Shown piece after piece: positions 26,632 to 36,352 of a stretch of DNA of 64,000 bases (the first letter of the stretch is position 1; every line of letters begins with the position of its first letter). The DNA comes from Roseateles asaccharophilus. Its GTDB lineage: Bacteria; Pseudomonadota; Gammaproteobacteria; Burkholderiales; Burkholderiaceae_C. The stretch spans positions 33,765 through 97,764 of the forward strand of contig NZ_SNXE01000011.1 of the NCBI RefSeq assembly GCF_004362405.1, written 5' to 3'. A program made the position numbers and the translations under genes. Below the pieces are notes generated by a model. That model made no database searches. It was not told the origin of the DNA and saw nothing but the letters and a program-made list of their open reading frames with translations.

Positions 26632-28752
26632 CTAGAAAGTCTCCCAATCGCCGTCGCCCTTGTCGGTGTTGACGGGGGCTGCGGGCCTGCTGGCCGGGGT
26701 AGGGGGCTTGGGTGTCGGCCTGGCGGCAGGCTTGCTGCTGGGAGCTGCTGATGTAGCACGGCCGGCCGAGGCGCCGGGCTTGCCTGAGCTGGCGGGCTGG
26801 CGAGGAGCCGGTGCCGGCGCCGGGCTGCTTTGCGCGCCGGAGAGGCGGAACACGCTGACCGCCTGCACCAGACGCTGGGCCTGCTCGCGCAGGCTCTCGG
26901 CGGCGGCTGCCGATTCTTCCACCAGGGCCGCATTCTGCTGGGTCATCTGATCCAGCTGGGTGACCGACTGGTTGACCTGACCAATGCCCTCGCTTTGCTC
27001 GCCAGCGGCGGCGCTGATCTCGCCAATGATGTCCGAGACGCGCTGCACGCTGGCCACGATCTCATCCATGGAACTGCCGGCCTCCTGCACCAGTCGGCTG
27101 CCGGTCTCGACCTTGTCCACACTGGCACCGATCAGGCTCTTGATCTCCTTGGCGGCCTCGGCCGAGCGCTGGGCCAGGGTGCGCACCTCACCGGCCACCA
27201 CCGCAAAACCGCGGCCCTGCTCGCCCGCGCGGGCCGCCTCCACCGCGGCGTTCAGGGCCAGGATATTGGTCTGGAAGGCAATGCCGTCGATCACGCCAAT
27301 GATGTCGTTGATCTTCTTGGAGCTGGTGTTGATCTCGTCCATGGTGGACACCACCTGACCCACCACTTCACCACCGCGTGCCGCTGCTGTGGAGGCCGAA
27401 CTCACCAGCTGATTGGCGGTGCGTGCCGAGTCGGCGGTCTGCCGCACGGTATTGGTCAGGCTGTCCATGGAGGAGGCCGTGTTCTGCAGATTGGAGGCCG
27501 TCTGCTCCGTGCGGTTGGACAGATCCTGATTGCCGGTGGCGATCTCGGCGCTGGCCGTGCCTATGGAGTCCACCGAATGACGCACGGTGCCAATCATGTC
27601 GGCCAGGCGCTGTCGCATGCTCTCCGCGTCACGGGTCAGCATGCCGATCTCGTCCTGGCGATCGCTGTGCATAGGGGTGCTCAGGTCGCCCTGGGCGATG
27701 GCGCGCACGCCATCGTTGAGCTTTGCGAGCGGCTTGGCGACCCAGTTGCGCAACAGCCAGGCCAATCCCAGGCCCAGCAGCACGGTCGCCCCGCCCAGCA
27801 TCAGCCAGAAGGGTACCATGGTGGCCCAGTGTGAGGCCATGGCCTCGCCGCGGGAGACCTGGGCGATCACCCAGTGACCGGTCTTGGGATTCTTGCGAAC
27901 GATGGCGAAGTCATCCTTGCGCCCGCTGCCCAGCACATCGTGCACCTTGTCGATATAGGTGCCGTCCCCGAGTTCTCCCAACTGCTTGAGCAGGTCGGGC
28001 GCGACCTCACTGACCAGTTTGCCCTTGGCATTCGGGTGCACGGCGAAGCGGGCCTGCTGCAAATCCTTGCCCACGGTGAGCATATAGATGCCCCCGGTTT
28101 CGAAGAACTTGGACTCGGCGGCCATCTTGCCGATGGCGGCTTCAAAGGCGTCCAGATCAAAACCGATGAACAGCAAGCCCACCTGTTTGCCGGCATCGTT
28201 GCTGATGGGCTCGTAGTAGCTCATATAGGGCCTGCCGAAGAGCACGGCGCGTCCGGTATAGGGCTTGCCGCTCGACACGGTGGCATAGGCGGGATGCTGC
28301 TTGCCCAGCATGGTGCCTACGGCGCGCTCGCCCTTCTCGTTCTTGAGCGAGGTGGTGATGCGCACAAAGTCGTCGCCCTTGGTGGCGAACACGGTGGCCA
28401 CACCACCGGAATTGGCGGCGAACTTGTCGACCTGGGTGTAGTTGTCGTTGAGCTTTGGGCCCCAGTCGCGCAATTCCCCGGTTTCCTCGTTGAGAGTGAA
28501 GGCCGGGCCAAACTCCTGACGGAAGCTGGCAAAGCTTCGCTGCACCAGGGTGCGCGAGGTGTCGTCCATGGCATTCATGGCGTCCACCACAGCCTCTGCC
28601 TTGTCTCCGACCCAGGAGACCACACGCTCATGCGCCACGCGCGTCAGGAGCACGCTGACGGCACCGCTGATGCCCAGCAGCACGGCAGCCAGACTGACGA
28701 CGCCGATCAGGGAGACCCGGCGCACAAGGGAATAGGTGTTAGCGGTTGTCAT
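26632..28752 (-). CDS. Methyl-accepting chemotaxis protein with Cache_3-Cache_2-like sensor (MCP2)
   Basis: A 706-residue chemoreceptor. Membrane helix 1 ([20 protein letters not shown]) leads into a periplasmic sensor of about 300 residues with Cache features ([57 protein letters not shown]). Then come helix 2 (about 335-355), HAMP, and a signalling domain almost identical to MCP1. An Ala/Pro linker ends in the DWETF docking motif. The start ([13 protein letters not shown]) has no good Shine-Dalgarno site and lies 37 bases after a strong terminator-like hairpin that follows cheW. The ligand cannot be named from sequence. Confidence 0.94.
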   Translation of the reverse strand: MTTANTYSLVRRVSLIGVVSLAAVLLGISGAVSVLLTRVAHERVVSWVGDKAEAVVDAMNAMDDTSRTLVQRSFASFRQEFGPAFTLNEETGELRDWGPKLNDNYTQVDKFAANSGGVATVFATKGDDFVRITTSLKNEKGERAVGTMLGKQHPAYATVSSGKPYTGRAVLFGRPYMSYYEPISNDAGKQVGLLFIGFDLDAFEAAIGKMAAESKFFETGGIYMLTVGKDLQQARFAVHPNAKGKLVSEVAPDLLKQLGELGDGTYIDKVHDVLGSGRKDDFAIVRKNPKTGHWVIAQVSRGEAMASHWATMVPFWLMLGGATVLLGLGLAWLLRNWVAKPLAKLNDGVRAIAQGDLSTPMHSDRQDEIGMLTRDAESMRQRLADMIGTVRHSVDSIGTASAEIATGNQDLSNRTEQTASNLQNTASSMDSLTNTVRQTADSARTANQLVSSASTAAARGGEVVGQVVSTMDEINTSSKKINDIIGVIDGIAFQTNILALNAAVEAARAGEQGRGFAVVAGEVRTLAQRSAEAAKEIKSLIGASVDKVETGSRLVQEAGSSMDEIVASVQRVSDIIGEISAAAGEQSEGIGQVNQSVTQLDQMTQQNAALVEESAAAAESLREQAQRLVQAVSVFRLSGAQSSPAPAPAPRQPASSGKPGASAGRATSAAPSSKPAARPTPKPPTPASRPAAPVNTDKGDGDWETF

Positions 28753-28789
28753 GATGAGGTTGCTCGGTTCTTCTAGCTGACAACAAGCC

Positions 28790-28816
28790 AAAAAAAAACC
28801 GCCGGACCAAGGCGGG
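28790..28816 (-). terminator. Strong intrinsic terminator between cheW and MCP2
   Basis: Minus-strand stem ccgcc (from 28811-28815) and ggcgg (from 28799-28803) with a seven-base loop, followed by nine T (28790-28798). Position: 13 bases after the cheW stop and 37 bases before the MCP2 ATG. Confidence 0.8.
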
Positions 28817-28829
28817 TTTCAGGCAAGAA

Positions 28830-29360
28830 CTAGCCGATCACAGAGTCCATCAGGCCCATGTCGGCGCTGCTCATCAGGCCCTCAATGTCCATCAGGATGA
28901 GCATGCGCTCCCCGACTGCACCGATGCCGGTGATGAAGCTGGTGTCCACCGCGCTGGCATTGAGCTCCGGGGCAGGGCGGATGGCATCGCGGTTGAGTTC
29001 CAGCACATCCGACACCGAGTCCACCACGGCACCCACGACGCGGTTGCGGACGTTGAGAACGATCACCACAGTGAAGCCGTTGTATTCGGCGTTGGGACAT
29101 CCCAGCTTGAGCCGCAGGTCCACGATGGGGACGATCACGCCACGCAGATTGACCACGCCCTTGATGAATTCGGGGGCATTGGCGATGCGGGTGGGCTGTT
29201 CGTAAGAGCGAATCTCCTGAACCTTCAGGATGTCAATGCCATACTCCTCGCTGCCCAAGCGGAAGGTCAGATACTCGCCGCCTGCAGGGCCCTGGGCCTG
29301 CACGGCCAGGGCGCCCGCCTCACGACGCACCAACTGGGTGGATTCGCTGATGGTTTCCAT
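28830..29360 (-). CDS. cheW: Chemotaxis coupling protein CheW
   Basis: A 176-residue CheW, the adaptor joining receptors to CheA. After an approximately 28-residue N-terminal extension comes the CheW fold: [57 protein letters not shown], then [20 protein letters not shown] and a final INLxG-like [16 protein letters not shown]. All canonical blocks are present. Start: ATG with gaggtaagcc upstream. It lies between MCP3 and MCP2 in the cluster. Confidence 0.97.
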   Translation of the reverse strand: METISESTQLVRREAGALAVQAQGPAGGEYLTFRLGSEEYGIDILKVQEIRSYEQPTRIANAPEFIKGVVNLRGVIVPIVDLRLKLGCPNAEYNGFTVVIVLNVRNRVVGAVVDSVSDVLELNRDAIRPAPELNASAVDTSFITGIGAVGERMLILMDIEGLMSSADMGLMDSVIG

Positions 29361-29437
29361 GGCTTACCTCGTTTTAGGGGATGGAACGATTGTGGTGCTG
29401 AGCGGCTGATCTGTGCTTGTGATGTTCAGCCCGGGTG

Positions 29438-31216
29438 TCAGAAAGTTTCCCAGTCGCCGTCGGCTGCCGGGGCCGGTGCGGGCTTGGCAGGGGCGGGTGC
29501 AGGCCGTGGCGCAGCGCTCGCTGGCTTGGGTGCCAAGGACTTGGTGGGGGTGGGCGTCGCCGTGGTGGCGCGTGCCACCACCGGTGCGGCCGCAGCTTGA
29601 GACGCCTTGGACTTGTAGCTGACGATGGCAGGCAGGGCTTGAGCAGCACTGCTGCTGATGCGGAACTTGTCCACCGCTTGGGCCAGACGCTCAGCCTGGT
29701 CCTTGAGGCTCTCAGCCGCAGCGGCCGACTGCTCGACCAGGGCTGCGTTCTGCTGAGTCATCTGATCCAGCTGGGACACGGACTGGTTGACCTGGCCGAT
29801 GCCGTCGCTCTGCTCGCTGGCGGCGGCGGTGATCTCGCCAATGATGTCCGTCACACGCTGCACGCTGGCGACGATATCGTTCATCGAAGTACCGGCTTCC
29901 TGCACCAGACGGGCACCGGTCTCGACGCGCTCAACGCTGGCGCCAATCAGGGTCTTGATCTCCCGCGCCGCTTCCGCAGAACGTTGGGCCAGGGACCGCA
30001 CCTCGCCGGCCACCACCGCGAAACCGCGGCCCTGTTCGCCCGCCCGGGCTGCTTCCACTGCTGCGTTGAGCGCCAGGATATTGGTCTGGAAGGCGATGCC
30101 GTCGATCACGCCGATGATGTCGCTGATCTTCTTGGAGCTGGTGTTGATCTCGTCCATGGTCGAGACGACCTGGTTCACCACATCACCGCCCTTGGCTGCC
30201 GCCGAGAAAGCGCTGGACGCCAGTTGGTTGGCCGTGCGGGCAGAGTCGGCCGTCTGCTTGACGGTACCGGTGAGCTCCACCATCGAAGACGCGGTTTGCT
30301 GCAGATTGCCGGCGGTCTGTTCCGTGCGGCTGGACAGGTCCTGGTTGCCGCTGGCGATTTCCACCGAAGCGGTGCGGATGCTGTCGGCCGAGGTGCGCAG
30401 CTGGCCCACCAGATTCTGCAGCGAGCTCTGCATGTTCTGCAGCGAACTCATCAGGTGCGAGGCCTCATCCGCGCCCTCGACCGGCTTGGACGGCAGGGTC
30501 AGATCACCTTTGGCGATGGCTTCCGCAAACACCTTGGCATCGGCAAGCGGGCTGCAGATGCTGTGCATGTTCAGCAGGGTCAGCGGGACGACCACGGCAG
30601 CCGCCAGAATGAGTACCACGATAAAGGCTGTCAATACACGTCCCTGCGTGGATTCGGCGCGCTGTTGGGCCGCGCTGGCTTCGTTCTCCAGCGCCGCACG
30701 CAACTCCTCGATCAGCTTCTCGGCCGAGGCGACGTCTTCCTTGGCGCGGGACAGCAGCTTGTCGGCCACGGCCGCGTTGTCGTACCCGCCGGCTTCCAAC
30801 TGGGCCAGTACCGGCTGCGCCTTGCTGGCATAACCGTCCAGCAGGGTGAGCACCTGAGCCATCTTGGCCTTGTCGGCCCCGGACTCGCCCTGGCCGATTT
30901 GCTTGCCGATGTCGGCAATGGTCTTGCGGCTGCCATCCCATTTGGCATGAACCTGCTTGACCACCTCCGGCTTCTCGTAATTGATGATCATGTCCTTCTC
31001 GTAACGCCGCATCTCGCCCATGGCATGGACGAGACGGGTCACGAGATTGGCTTCACGCACGGAGTTCTCGGCGAACTGCTTGGTCTGATCCCGCATGGAG
31101 TTCATGCCCAGCAGACCCACGCTGCCTACCGCCAGCAGCAGCGCCAGCACCATCGCGATCGCGCCGATCATCCGTGTTCGGATGCTGAATCGGCGTAGCA
31201 AGGCGCTCATCGTCAT
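29438..31216 (-). CDS. Methyl-accepting chemotaxis protein with four-helix-bundle sensor (MCP3)
   Basis: A 592-residue receptor of the Tar/Tsr plan. Membrane helix 1 (MIGAIAMVLALLLAVGSVGL) is followed by a helical periplasmic domain of about 150 residues (4HB_MCP type: LVTRLVHAMGEMRRYEKDMI, RKTIADIGKQIGQGE), helix 2 (VLTAFIVVLILAAAVVVPLT), HAMP, and the signalling hairpin ([20 protein letters not shown]). The Ala/Pro tail ends in DWETF like the other two receptors. A second in-frame ATG two codons downstream is a possible start. It follows cheA by 33 bases and precedes cheW, so it is the receptor most tightly linked to the core genes. Confidence 0.95.
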   Translation of the reverse strand: MTMSALLRRFSIRTRMIGAIAMVLALLLAVGSVGLLGMNSMRDQTKQFAENSVREANLVTRLVHAMGEMRRYEKDMIINYEKPEVVKQVHAKWDGSRKTIADIGKQIGQGESGADKAKMAQVLTLLDGYASKAQPVLAQLEAGGYDNAAVADKLLSRAKEDVASAEKLIEELRAALENEASAAQQRAESTQGRVLTAFIVVLILAAAVVVPLTLLNMHSICSPLADAKVFAEAIAKGDLTLPSKPVEGADEASHLMSSLQNMQSSLQNLVGQLRTSADSIRTASVEIASGNQDLSSRTEQTAGNLQQTASSMVELTGTVKQTADSARTANQLASSAFSAAAKGGDVVNQVVSTMDEINTSSKKISDIIGVIDGIAFQTNILALNAAVEAARAGEQGRGFAVVAGEVRSLAQRSAEAAREIKTLIGASVERVETGARLVQEAGTSMNDIVASVQRVTDIIGEITAAASEQSDGIGQVNQSVSQLDQMTQQNAALVEQSAAAAESLKDQAERLAQAVDKFRISSSAAQALPAIVSYKSKASQAAAAPVVARATTATPTPTKSLAPKPASAAPRPAPAPAKPAPAPAADGDWETF

Positions 31217-31249
31217 TGTTCTAATCCTCTACTTCGAAAAACTATTCGC

Positions 31250-33388
31250 TCAATGGCGCGAGCGGCGCACCAGGCTGCCCACATCAAGAATGAGGGCCAC
31301 GCGGCCATCGCCCATGATGGTGGCGCCCGAGACATCGTGTACCTTGCGGTAGTTGGCCTCCAGGTTCTTCACCACAACCTGCTGCTGGCCCAGGAGTTCA
31401 TCGACCAGCAAGGCCACGCGGCCGCCTTCGGCCTCCACCACCACCATGATGGAGCTGACATGCTCAAAGTCGAAGCGCGGGACGTTGAAGACCTGCTCGA
31501 GTTCCACCACGGGCATGTATTCGTCGCGTACCTCGACCACGCGGCCGGTGCCGGCCACGGTCTTGATGGTGCCGGACTGGACTTGGAAGGACTCGACCAC
31601 CGAGCTCAGCGGCAGGATGTAGACCTCCTCACCCACGCCCACGCTCATGCCGTCCATGATGGCCAGGGTCAGGGGCAGGCGCACCGAGACCTTCATGCCA
31701 TAACCTTCGGCGGAGTCGATCTCGACCGTGCCGCCCAGCGAGGTGATGTTCTTCTTCACCACATCCATGCCCACGCCGCGGCCCGACACATCGGTCACCT
31801 GGTCGGCCGTGGAGAAGCCGGGCGCAAAGATGAGGCCCCAGACATCCTGATCGCTCATGCTGTCGGGGGCGTCGATACCTTTCTCGCGCGCCTTCTTGAT
31901 CAGCTTCTCGCGGTTCAGTCCGCGGCCATCGTCGCGCACCTCAATCACGATGGACCCACCCTGATGGGAGGCGACTAGGGTGATGGTGCCCTGTTCCGGC
32001 TTGCCCTTGGCCAGACGCTCGGCCGGTGTCTCGATACCGTGATCGCAGCTGTTGCGCACCAGATGGGTCAAGGGGTCGGTGATCTTCTCGACCAGACCCT
32101 TGTCCAGCTCGGTGGCCTCGCCTTGCGTGACCAGCTCCACCTTCTTGCCCAGCTTGGCCGCCAGGTCCCGAAGCATGCGCGGAAAACGGTTGAAGACGCC
32201 CGACATGGGAATCATGCGGATGGACATCACCGATTCCTGCAGGTCGCGCGTGTTGCGCTCCAGATCGGCCAGCCCGGAGGCGAGCTGCTGGTACAGGCTC
32301 GGATCCACGTTGCGGCTGTTCTGGGCCAGCATGGCCTGGGTGATGACGAGCTCGCCAACCAGATTGATCAGCTGGTCCACCTTCTCCACGGAAACGCGCA
32401 GCGTGCTCTGGTCCATGCCGCCAGTGGCGGGCTTGGCGTCGGGGCGCGCTGCAACCGGCTTGGCGGCCGTGGTCACGGCGGCACTGGGCTTGGGCGCTTC
32501 GGCGCTGGCCTTGAGTTCGGTGCTGGCCGAGGGGGGGACGCCTGGGGCGTCTTCAAAGAAACCGTAGCCCGGGTCCTTGTCCTTGTCTTCGGCTTGGGCT
32601 GAGGGTGCGCCGGGCGCGCCTTCATGAAAGCCAAAACCCTGACTCAGCGGCATCAGCTTGACTTGCTCGCGCGCCACATGGAAGGTGAACAGGTCCAGCA
32701 GATCGTTGTCGGAGCTGCTGGTCAGCACCTTGAAGCGCCGCATGCCGTCGGCGGCCTGGCCCGCGTCCAGTGGCTCGATGGTTCCGAGATCCGTGATTTC
32801 CTTGAACAGCTCCACCAGATTGTTGGCAAGCTCCGGATCGGCGAGCGGCCCCACCTGCAGCTCCAGCAGCCGAGCATCGGTCTTGAGCGCTGGGGCAGCT
32901 GCAGGTGCGCTACTCGCGATGGCGGCCGGAGCCGGGGCCGGTGCGGGGGGCGGTGCACTGCCCGCCGTGCCTTCGACATGGCCGCGTATGCTGTTGAGCA
33001 GCTCGGTGGTGTCCACGGGGGCGGCGCCAGAACCTTGATGGCGGCCCAGCTGGGCGCGCAGCGCGTCACCCGACTGCAGCAAGACGTCGACCATGGCCGC
33101 GGTAGGCTGCAACTCGTGACGGCGCAGCTTATCGAGCAGGGTCTCCATCTGATGGGTGAGCTCGGCGACGTCGGAGAAGCCAAACGTCGCGGCCCCACCC
33201 TTGATTGAGTGCGCGCAGCGGAAGATGGCGTTCAGCTCTTCGTCGTCGGCCTCATCGACATTCACGTTCAGGAGCAACTGCTCCATATTGTCGAGGTTCT
33301 CGTTGGCCTCTTCGAAAAAGACCTGGTAGAACTGGCTCAGATCAATGCCGGCACTCAGGCTTGCGCCTTCAGAGGTCATCTCTCCCAT
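31250..33388 (-). CDS. cheA: Chemotaxis histidine kinase CheA
   Basis: A 712-residue CheA. The P1 HPt domain carries the phosphorylated His in FRCAHSIKGGAATFGF (His60). A long Ala/Pro-rich middle (about 140-340) contains a CheY-binding-like segment. P3 dimerisation region about 350-410 (LRVSVEKVDQLINLVGELVI). P4 kinase has the N box (LTHLVRNSCDHGIE), G1 (EVRDDGRGLN) and G2 (GRGVGMDVVKKNI) motifs. P5 CheW-like domain at the end (ILPLSSVVESFQVQSGTI). Start has aggagtgaaaag before the ATG. It autophosphorylates under receptor control and passes phosphate to CheY encoded 28 bases upstream. Confidence 0.97.
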   Translation of the reverse strand: MGEMTSEGASLSAGIDLSQFYQVFFEEANENLDNMEQLLLNVNVDEADDEELNAIFRCAHSIKGGAATFGFSDVAELTHQMETLLDKLRRHELQPTAAMVDVLLQSGDALRAQLGRHQGSGAAPVDTTELLNSIRGHVEGTAGSAPPPAPAPAPAAIASSAPAAAPALKTDARLLELQVGPLADPELANNLVELFKEITDLGTIEPLDAGQAADGMRRFKVLTSSSDNDLLDLFTFHVAREQVKLMPLSQGFGFHEGAPGAPSAQAEDKDKDPGYGFFEDAPGVPPSASTELKASAEAPKPSAAVTTAAKPVAARPDAKPATGGMDQSTLRVSVEKVDQLINLVGELVITQAMLAQNSRNVDPSLYQQLASGLADLERNTRDLQESVMSIRMIPMSGVFNRFPRMLRDLAAKLGKKVELVTQGEATELDKGLVEKITDPLTHLVRNSCDHGIETPAERLAKGKPEQGTITLVASHQGGSIVIEVRDDGRGLNREKLIKKAREKGIDAPDSMSDQDVWGLIFAPGFSTADQVTDVSGRGVGMDVVKKNITSLGGTVEIDSAEGYGMKVSVRLPLTLAIMDGMSVGVGEEVYILPLSSVVESFQVQSGTIKTVAGTGRVVEVRDEYMPVVELEQVFNVPRFDFEHVSSIMVVVEAEGGRVALLVDELLGQQQVVVKNLEANYRKVHDVSGATIMGDGRVALILDVGSLVRRSRH

Positions 33389-33416
33389 CTTTTCACTCCT
33401 CGTGGGGATGCAGACT

Positions 33417-33779
33417 TCAGCGGATCACCTTGCCGATCACTTCGATCAGCTTGGCCGGATCAAAGGGCTTGACCAGCCAGCCTGTCGCACCGGCGGCGCG
33501 GCCGGCCTGCTTCATCTGGTCGCTGGACTCGGTGGTCAGGATCAGGATGGGTGTGGACTTGAACTTCGGGTTGTCCCGCAGCTTCTTGGTCAGGCTGATG
33601 CCATCCATTCGCGGCATGTTCTGATCGGTCAGGACCAGATCAAAGTCGCGCGTGCCCGCTTTTTCCCAGGCGTCCTGCCCGTCCACCGCCTCCACCACAT
33701 TGAACCCGGCGTTCTTGAGGGTGAAGGAGACCATCTGGCGCATCGAGGCCGAATCGTCCACAGCAAGGATTGAATGCAT
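33417..33779 (-). CDS. cheY: Chemotaxis response regulator CheY
   Basis: A 120-residue single REC domain. Acidic pair Asp8-Asp9 (ILAVDDSASMRQ), phosphoacceptor Asp52 (LVLTDQNMPRMDG), the switch Thr in LILTTESS and Lys in VKPFDP are all in place. No output domain, so it acts by binding the flagellar switch (FliM/FliN, encoded in this window). Start is the ATG at MHSILAVDD with a purine-rich ggagagagc site; upstream codons are not needed. It lies between the cheZ-like gene and cheA. Confidence 0.96.
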   Translation of the reverse strand: MHSILAVDDSASMRQMVSFTLKNAGFNVVEAVDGQDAWEKAGTRDFDLVLTDQNMPRMDGISLTKKLRDNPKFKSTPILILTTESSDQMKQAGRAAGATGWLVKPFDPAKLIEVIGKVIR

Positions 33780-33828
33780 CGCTCTCTCTCCGGATAACAA
33801 GCTGATATCGGTTGAACTTTAAGAATCT

Positions 33829-34281
33829 TTAGAACAGTTCGACGGACCCCGCGTCCATCTCGTCCTGAGTCACGGGATTGGGGCGCAGGGGGGCGATTTC
33901 GACGACTGTTGTGCCGTCTTCATCGTCGCCGAACGTGTCTCTGGCCAGCTGGTCTTGGCAGTTGCGCAGACGCTGACTCGTATGCGCGATCAGCTGGGTG
34001 GCCATGTCCTGAAATTGCAATGCCGTGATGGCGCCAGCAATGTGCTCCATGATCTCGTGCAGCGTCGCTCCATCTTCGCCGCGTTCAGCACTCTGGCGCA
34101 GCAGGTGCTGGACCTGGGCCGAGGCTGCGAAGAAATGACCAGACAGGGCCTCACCGGCATCATCCAGCAGGCGCTGCAGCCGCTCGAGATCGTTGGTCAC
34201 CGTCATCAGGTGATCCTGCAACTCAGCCGCGGCCAAGAGGGGGAGCATGCCCGGCTCGGCAGGGGACGTGGTTTCATTCAT
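33829..34281 (-). CDS. cheZ: Short CheZ-like protein, probable CheY-P phosphatase
   Basis: A 150-residue protein, clearly shorter than E. coli CheZ (214). It has a helical hairpin (about 20-110) with ALQFQDMATQLIAH, matching the CheZ active-site helix: Asp92 and Gln96 have the D-x-x-x-Q spacing of the catalytic pair Asp143/Gln147. After an acidic linker (GDDEDGTTVV) the C-terminus is TQDEMDAGSVELF, which resembles the CheY-binding tail of CheZ (TQDEVDDLLxSLGF-like in other species). It is the first gene of the chemotaxis cluster, just before cheY. An alternative start seven codons upstream (MYGAPIT) is possible. CheZ identity is inferred from motif, order and tail. Confidence 0.8.
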   Translation of the reverse strand: MNETTSPAEPGMLPLLAAAELQDHLMTVTNDLERLQRLLDDAGEALSGHFFAASAQVQHLLRQSAERGEDGATLHEIMEHIAGAITALQFQDMATQLIAHTSQRLRNCQDQLARDTFGDDEDGTTVVEIAPLRPNPVTQDEMDAGSVELF

Positions 34282-34571
34282 CGTGATCGGGGCTCCATAC
34301 ATTTTCTGTCCTCACCCGGGGCATGCGGCGCAAGTCGGAATCCAGCCATGGACCGTGCGGCGTGTGCTTGGGATCTTCGGCATTTCTAGCGAGCCTGTCG
34401 ACAGGACTAGTGACCATAAGCAGGCCTTTTTCTCGATATTTCGGTCGGCGGCCCATAATTCAGCGCTTTGCAATGTGCCCTGGGACCATTTTGAGGGGCG
34501 CGGACGGCGCAGAAAACCTCGGGATTGCGCTTGCCGTGAGGTGTTGCACATTCTTGGCATACTCCGGTGCC

Positions 34572-35714
34572 ATGACGATTTCAAGCGCTGATCGCCGATT
34601 GCGCGTACTGCATGTCGAGGATTCGGAGCTCGACCACCAACTGATCCTCGCCCAGCTGCGCCGCGCCGGTTTGAACTTGGATGTGTTGCGGGTGGATACC
34701 CTGGCCGAGGTGACCCGCTGTCTGAACGAGCCCTGGGACGCCATCATCTCGGACTACAACCTGCCGGGCTTTTCGGGGCTGGTCGTGTTGGACATGCTCA
34801 AGGAGAGTCGGCGCGTCGTGCCCTTCGTGCTGGTCTCCGGAGAGATTGGCGAGGACACGGCCGTGGCGGCCATGCGAACGGGCGCCTCGGACTATCTGCT
34901 CAAGAACAATCTGGCCCGCCTGGCGCCCGCGCTGATGCACGCCATCGAAGCCAGTGAAACCCAGCGCGCCCGCCAGGAGTCGGAGCGCGAACTGCTCAAG
35001 TCCAAGCAGCGTCTGCACGAGCTGGCGGGTCATCTGCAGACCAGTGTGGAGATGGAGCGCGCGGCCATCGCACGGGAGATCCATGACGATGTGGGCGGCT
35101 CGCTGACCGCACTCAAGTTCGATCTGGCTTGGATGGCCCGCCATGCCCAGGATGCGGCCGTGTTGCAGCGCGTGCAGTCGGCGCTGGAGACGGTCAGCAA
35201 TGCCATCGAGGCCAGCCAGCGCATCATGCACAACCTGCGCCCCGCCATTCTGGAGCAGGGGCTGGTAGCAGCCGTGCAATGGATGAGCATGCGCTTCGAG
35301 CGCCGCACCGGCATCATCACCAGCATGCGGACCAGCCATGAACAGATCCAGCTGCCGCCGGGGGTGCCTCTGGTGGCTTACCGGACGGCGCAGGAGGCAT
35401 TGACCAATGTTTCCAAGCATGCCAACGCCACCAAGGTCGATATCGAACTCAGTGTGGACTCGGGAGTGCTCACCCTGGAGGTCAGCGACAATGGGCAAGG
35501 ACTGTCCCCCGCCGACCTGGCCAAGGCGCGGTCCTTCGGTATCCGCGGCCTGCATGAGCGCGCAGCCACCGTGGGCGGCTGGGTGGACTTGAGCAGCAAC
35601 TCGCGAGGCACGAGCCTGATCCTGTCGGTCCCCCTGGAGGCCGGTGGGGCCTTGTTGGATGATGAGGAGGCGTCACACGTGACCCACGATCCTTCTGCCT
35701 GGGGCAGCGCATGA
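34572..35714 (+). CDS. Sensor histidine kinase with N-terminal receiver domain (HisKA_3 type)
   Basis: A 380-residue soluble protein. Residues 10-125 form a REC domain (LHVEDSELDHQ; phosphoacceptor Asp61 in IISDYNLPG). A coiled linker leads to a NarX/DegS-type dimerisation motif (ERAAIAREIHDDVGGSLTAL, His171) and an HATPase_c domain (AYRTAQEALTNVSKHANA; VSDNGQGLSP; GIRGLHERAATVGG). No membrane segment, so it works in the cytoplasm and probably receives phosphate or signals from another kinase. Its stop overlaps the start of the downstream LuxR-type regulator (ATGA), which should be its partner. It is divergent from the chemotaxis cluster. The input signal is unknown. Confidence 0.92.
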   Translation: MTISSADRRLRVLHVEDSELDHQLILAQLRRAGLNLDVLRVDTLAEVTRCLNEPWDAIISDYNLPGFSGLVVLDMLKESRRVVPFVLVSGEIGEDTAVAAMRTGASDYLLKNNLARLAPALMHAIEASETQRARQESERELLKSKQRLHELAGHLQTSVEMERAAIAREIHDDVGGSLTALKFDLAWMARHAQDAAVLQRVQSALETVSNAIEASQRIMHNLRPAILEQGLVAAVQWMSMRFERRTGIITSMRTSHEQIQLPPGVPLVAYRTAQEALTNVSKHANATKVDIELSVDSGVLTLEVSDNGQGLSPADLAKARSFGIRGLHERAATVGGWVDLSSNSRGTSLILSVPLEAGGALLDDEEASHVTHDPSAWGSA

Positions 35715-36352
35715 TTAAAGTGATTCTCTGCGACGACCATGCGCTGATTCGCCGTGGTATTCGCGACACCCTGTCCGATGTGGCCGATATCGAGGTGATC
35801 GGGGAGGCTGGCGACTATGGCGAGTTGCGCGCCCTCATGCGGCAGCCGGGCATGGACTGCGATGTGTTGGTCTTGGACATCAATATGCCCGGTCGCAGCG
35901 GCCTGGACGTGCTGCATGTGCTCAAGGATGAGGGCGCCAGCACCCGCGTGCTGATCGTCTCCATGTACCCGGAGGACCAGTACGCCATCCGAGCCCTCAA
36001 GGCAGGGGCCTTTGGCTATGTGAACAAGGGCGGCGACCCGCAGCTGCTGGTGGCTGCCGTGCGCACCGTGGCCCAGGGGCGCAAGTATGTGACGCCCGAG
36101 ATCGCGCAGATGCTGGTGGAGAGCCTGACGGCGCCCGCCACCGAGCAGGCCCACCAGAAGCTTTCCGACCGGGAACTGCAGACCCTGGTCATGATTGCCT
36201 CGGGCAAGCGTCTGTCCGACATTGCCGAGGAGCTGACCCTGAGCCCCAAGACGGTCAGTGTCTACCGGGCTCGGGTGCTGGAGAAGCTGGGTCTGGCCAA
36301 CAACTCCGAACTCACGGTGTACGCCATACGCAACGGCCTGGTTCAGGGCTGA
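35711..36352 (+). CDS. NarL/FixJ-family response regulator
   Basis: A 213-residue two-domain regulator. The REC domain has Asp8-Asp9 (VILCDDHALIRR), phosphoacceptor Asp56 (VLVLDINMPGRSG), Ser/Thr switch (VLIVSMYPEDQ) and Lys (GAFGYVNKGG). The C-terminal LuxR-type helix-turn-helix spans about 150-210 (KLSDRELQTLVMIASGKRLS, DIAEELTLSPKTVSVYRAR). It overlaps the preceding kinase gene by four bases, so the two are translationally coupled. Targets unknown; adjacent motility and c-di-GMP genes are candidates. Confidence 0.95.
   Translation: MIKVILCDDHALIRRGIRDTLSDVADIEVIGEAGDYGELRALMRQPGMDCDVLVLDINMPGRSGLDVLHVLKDEGASTRVLIVSMYPEDQYAIRALKAGAFGYVNKGGDPQLLVAAVRTVAQGRKYVTPEIAQMLVESLTAPATEQAHQKLSDRELQTLVMIASGKRLSDIAEELTLSPKTVSVYRARVLEKLGLANNSELTVYAIRNGLVQG

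Noticed and set aside
34394..34405. Perfect 12-base palindrome cctgtcgacagg between the cheZ-like gene and the histidine kinase
   Set aside because: A single short palindrome contained in a divergent region; no matching site elsewhere in the window supports it as an operator.
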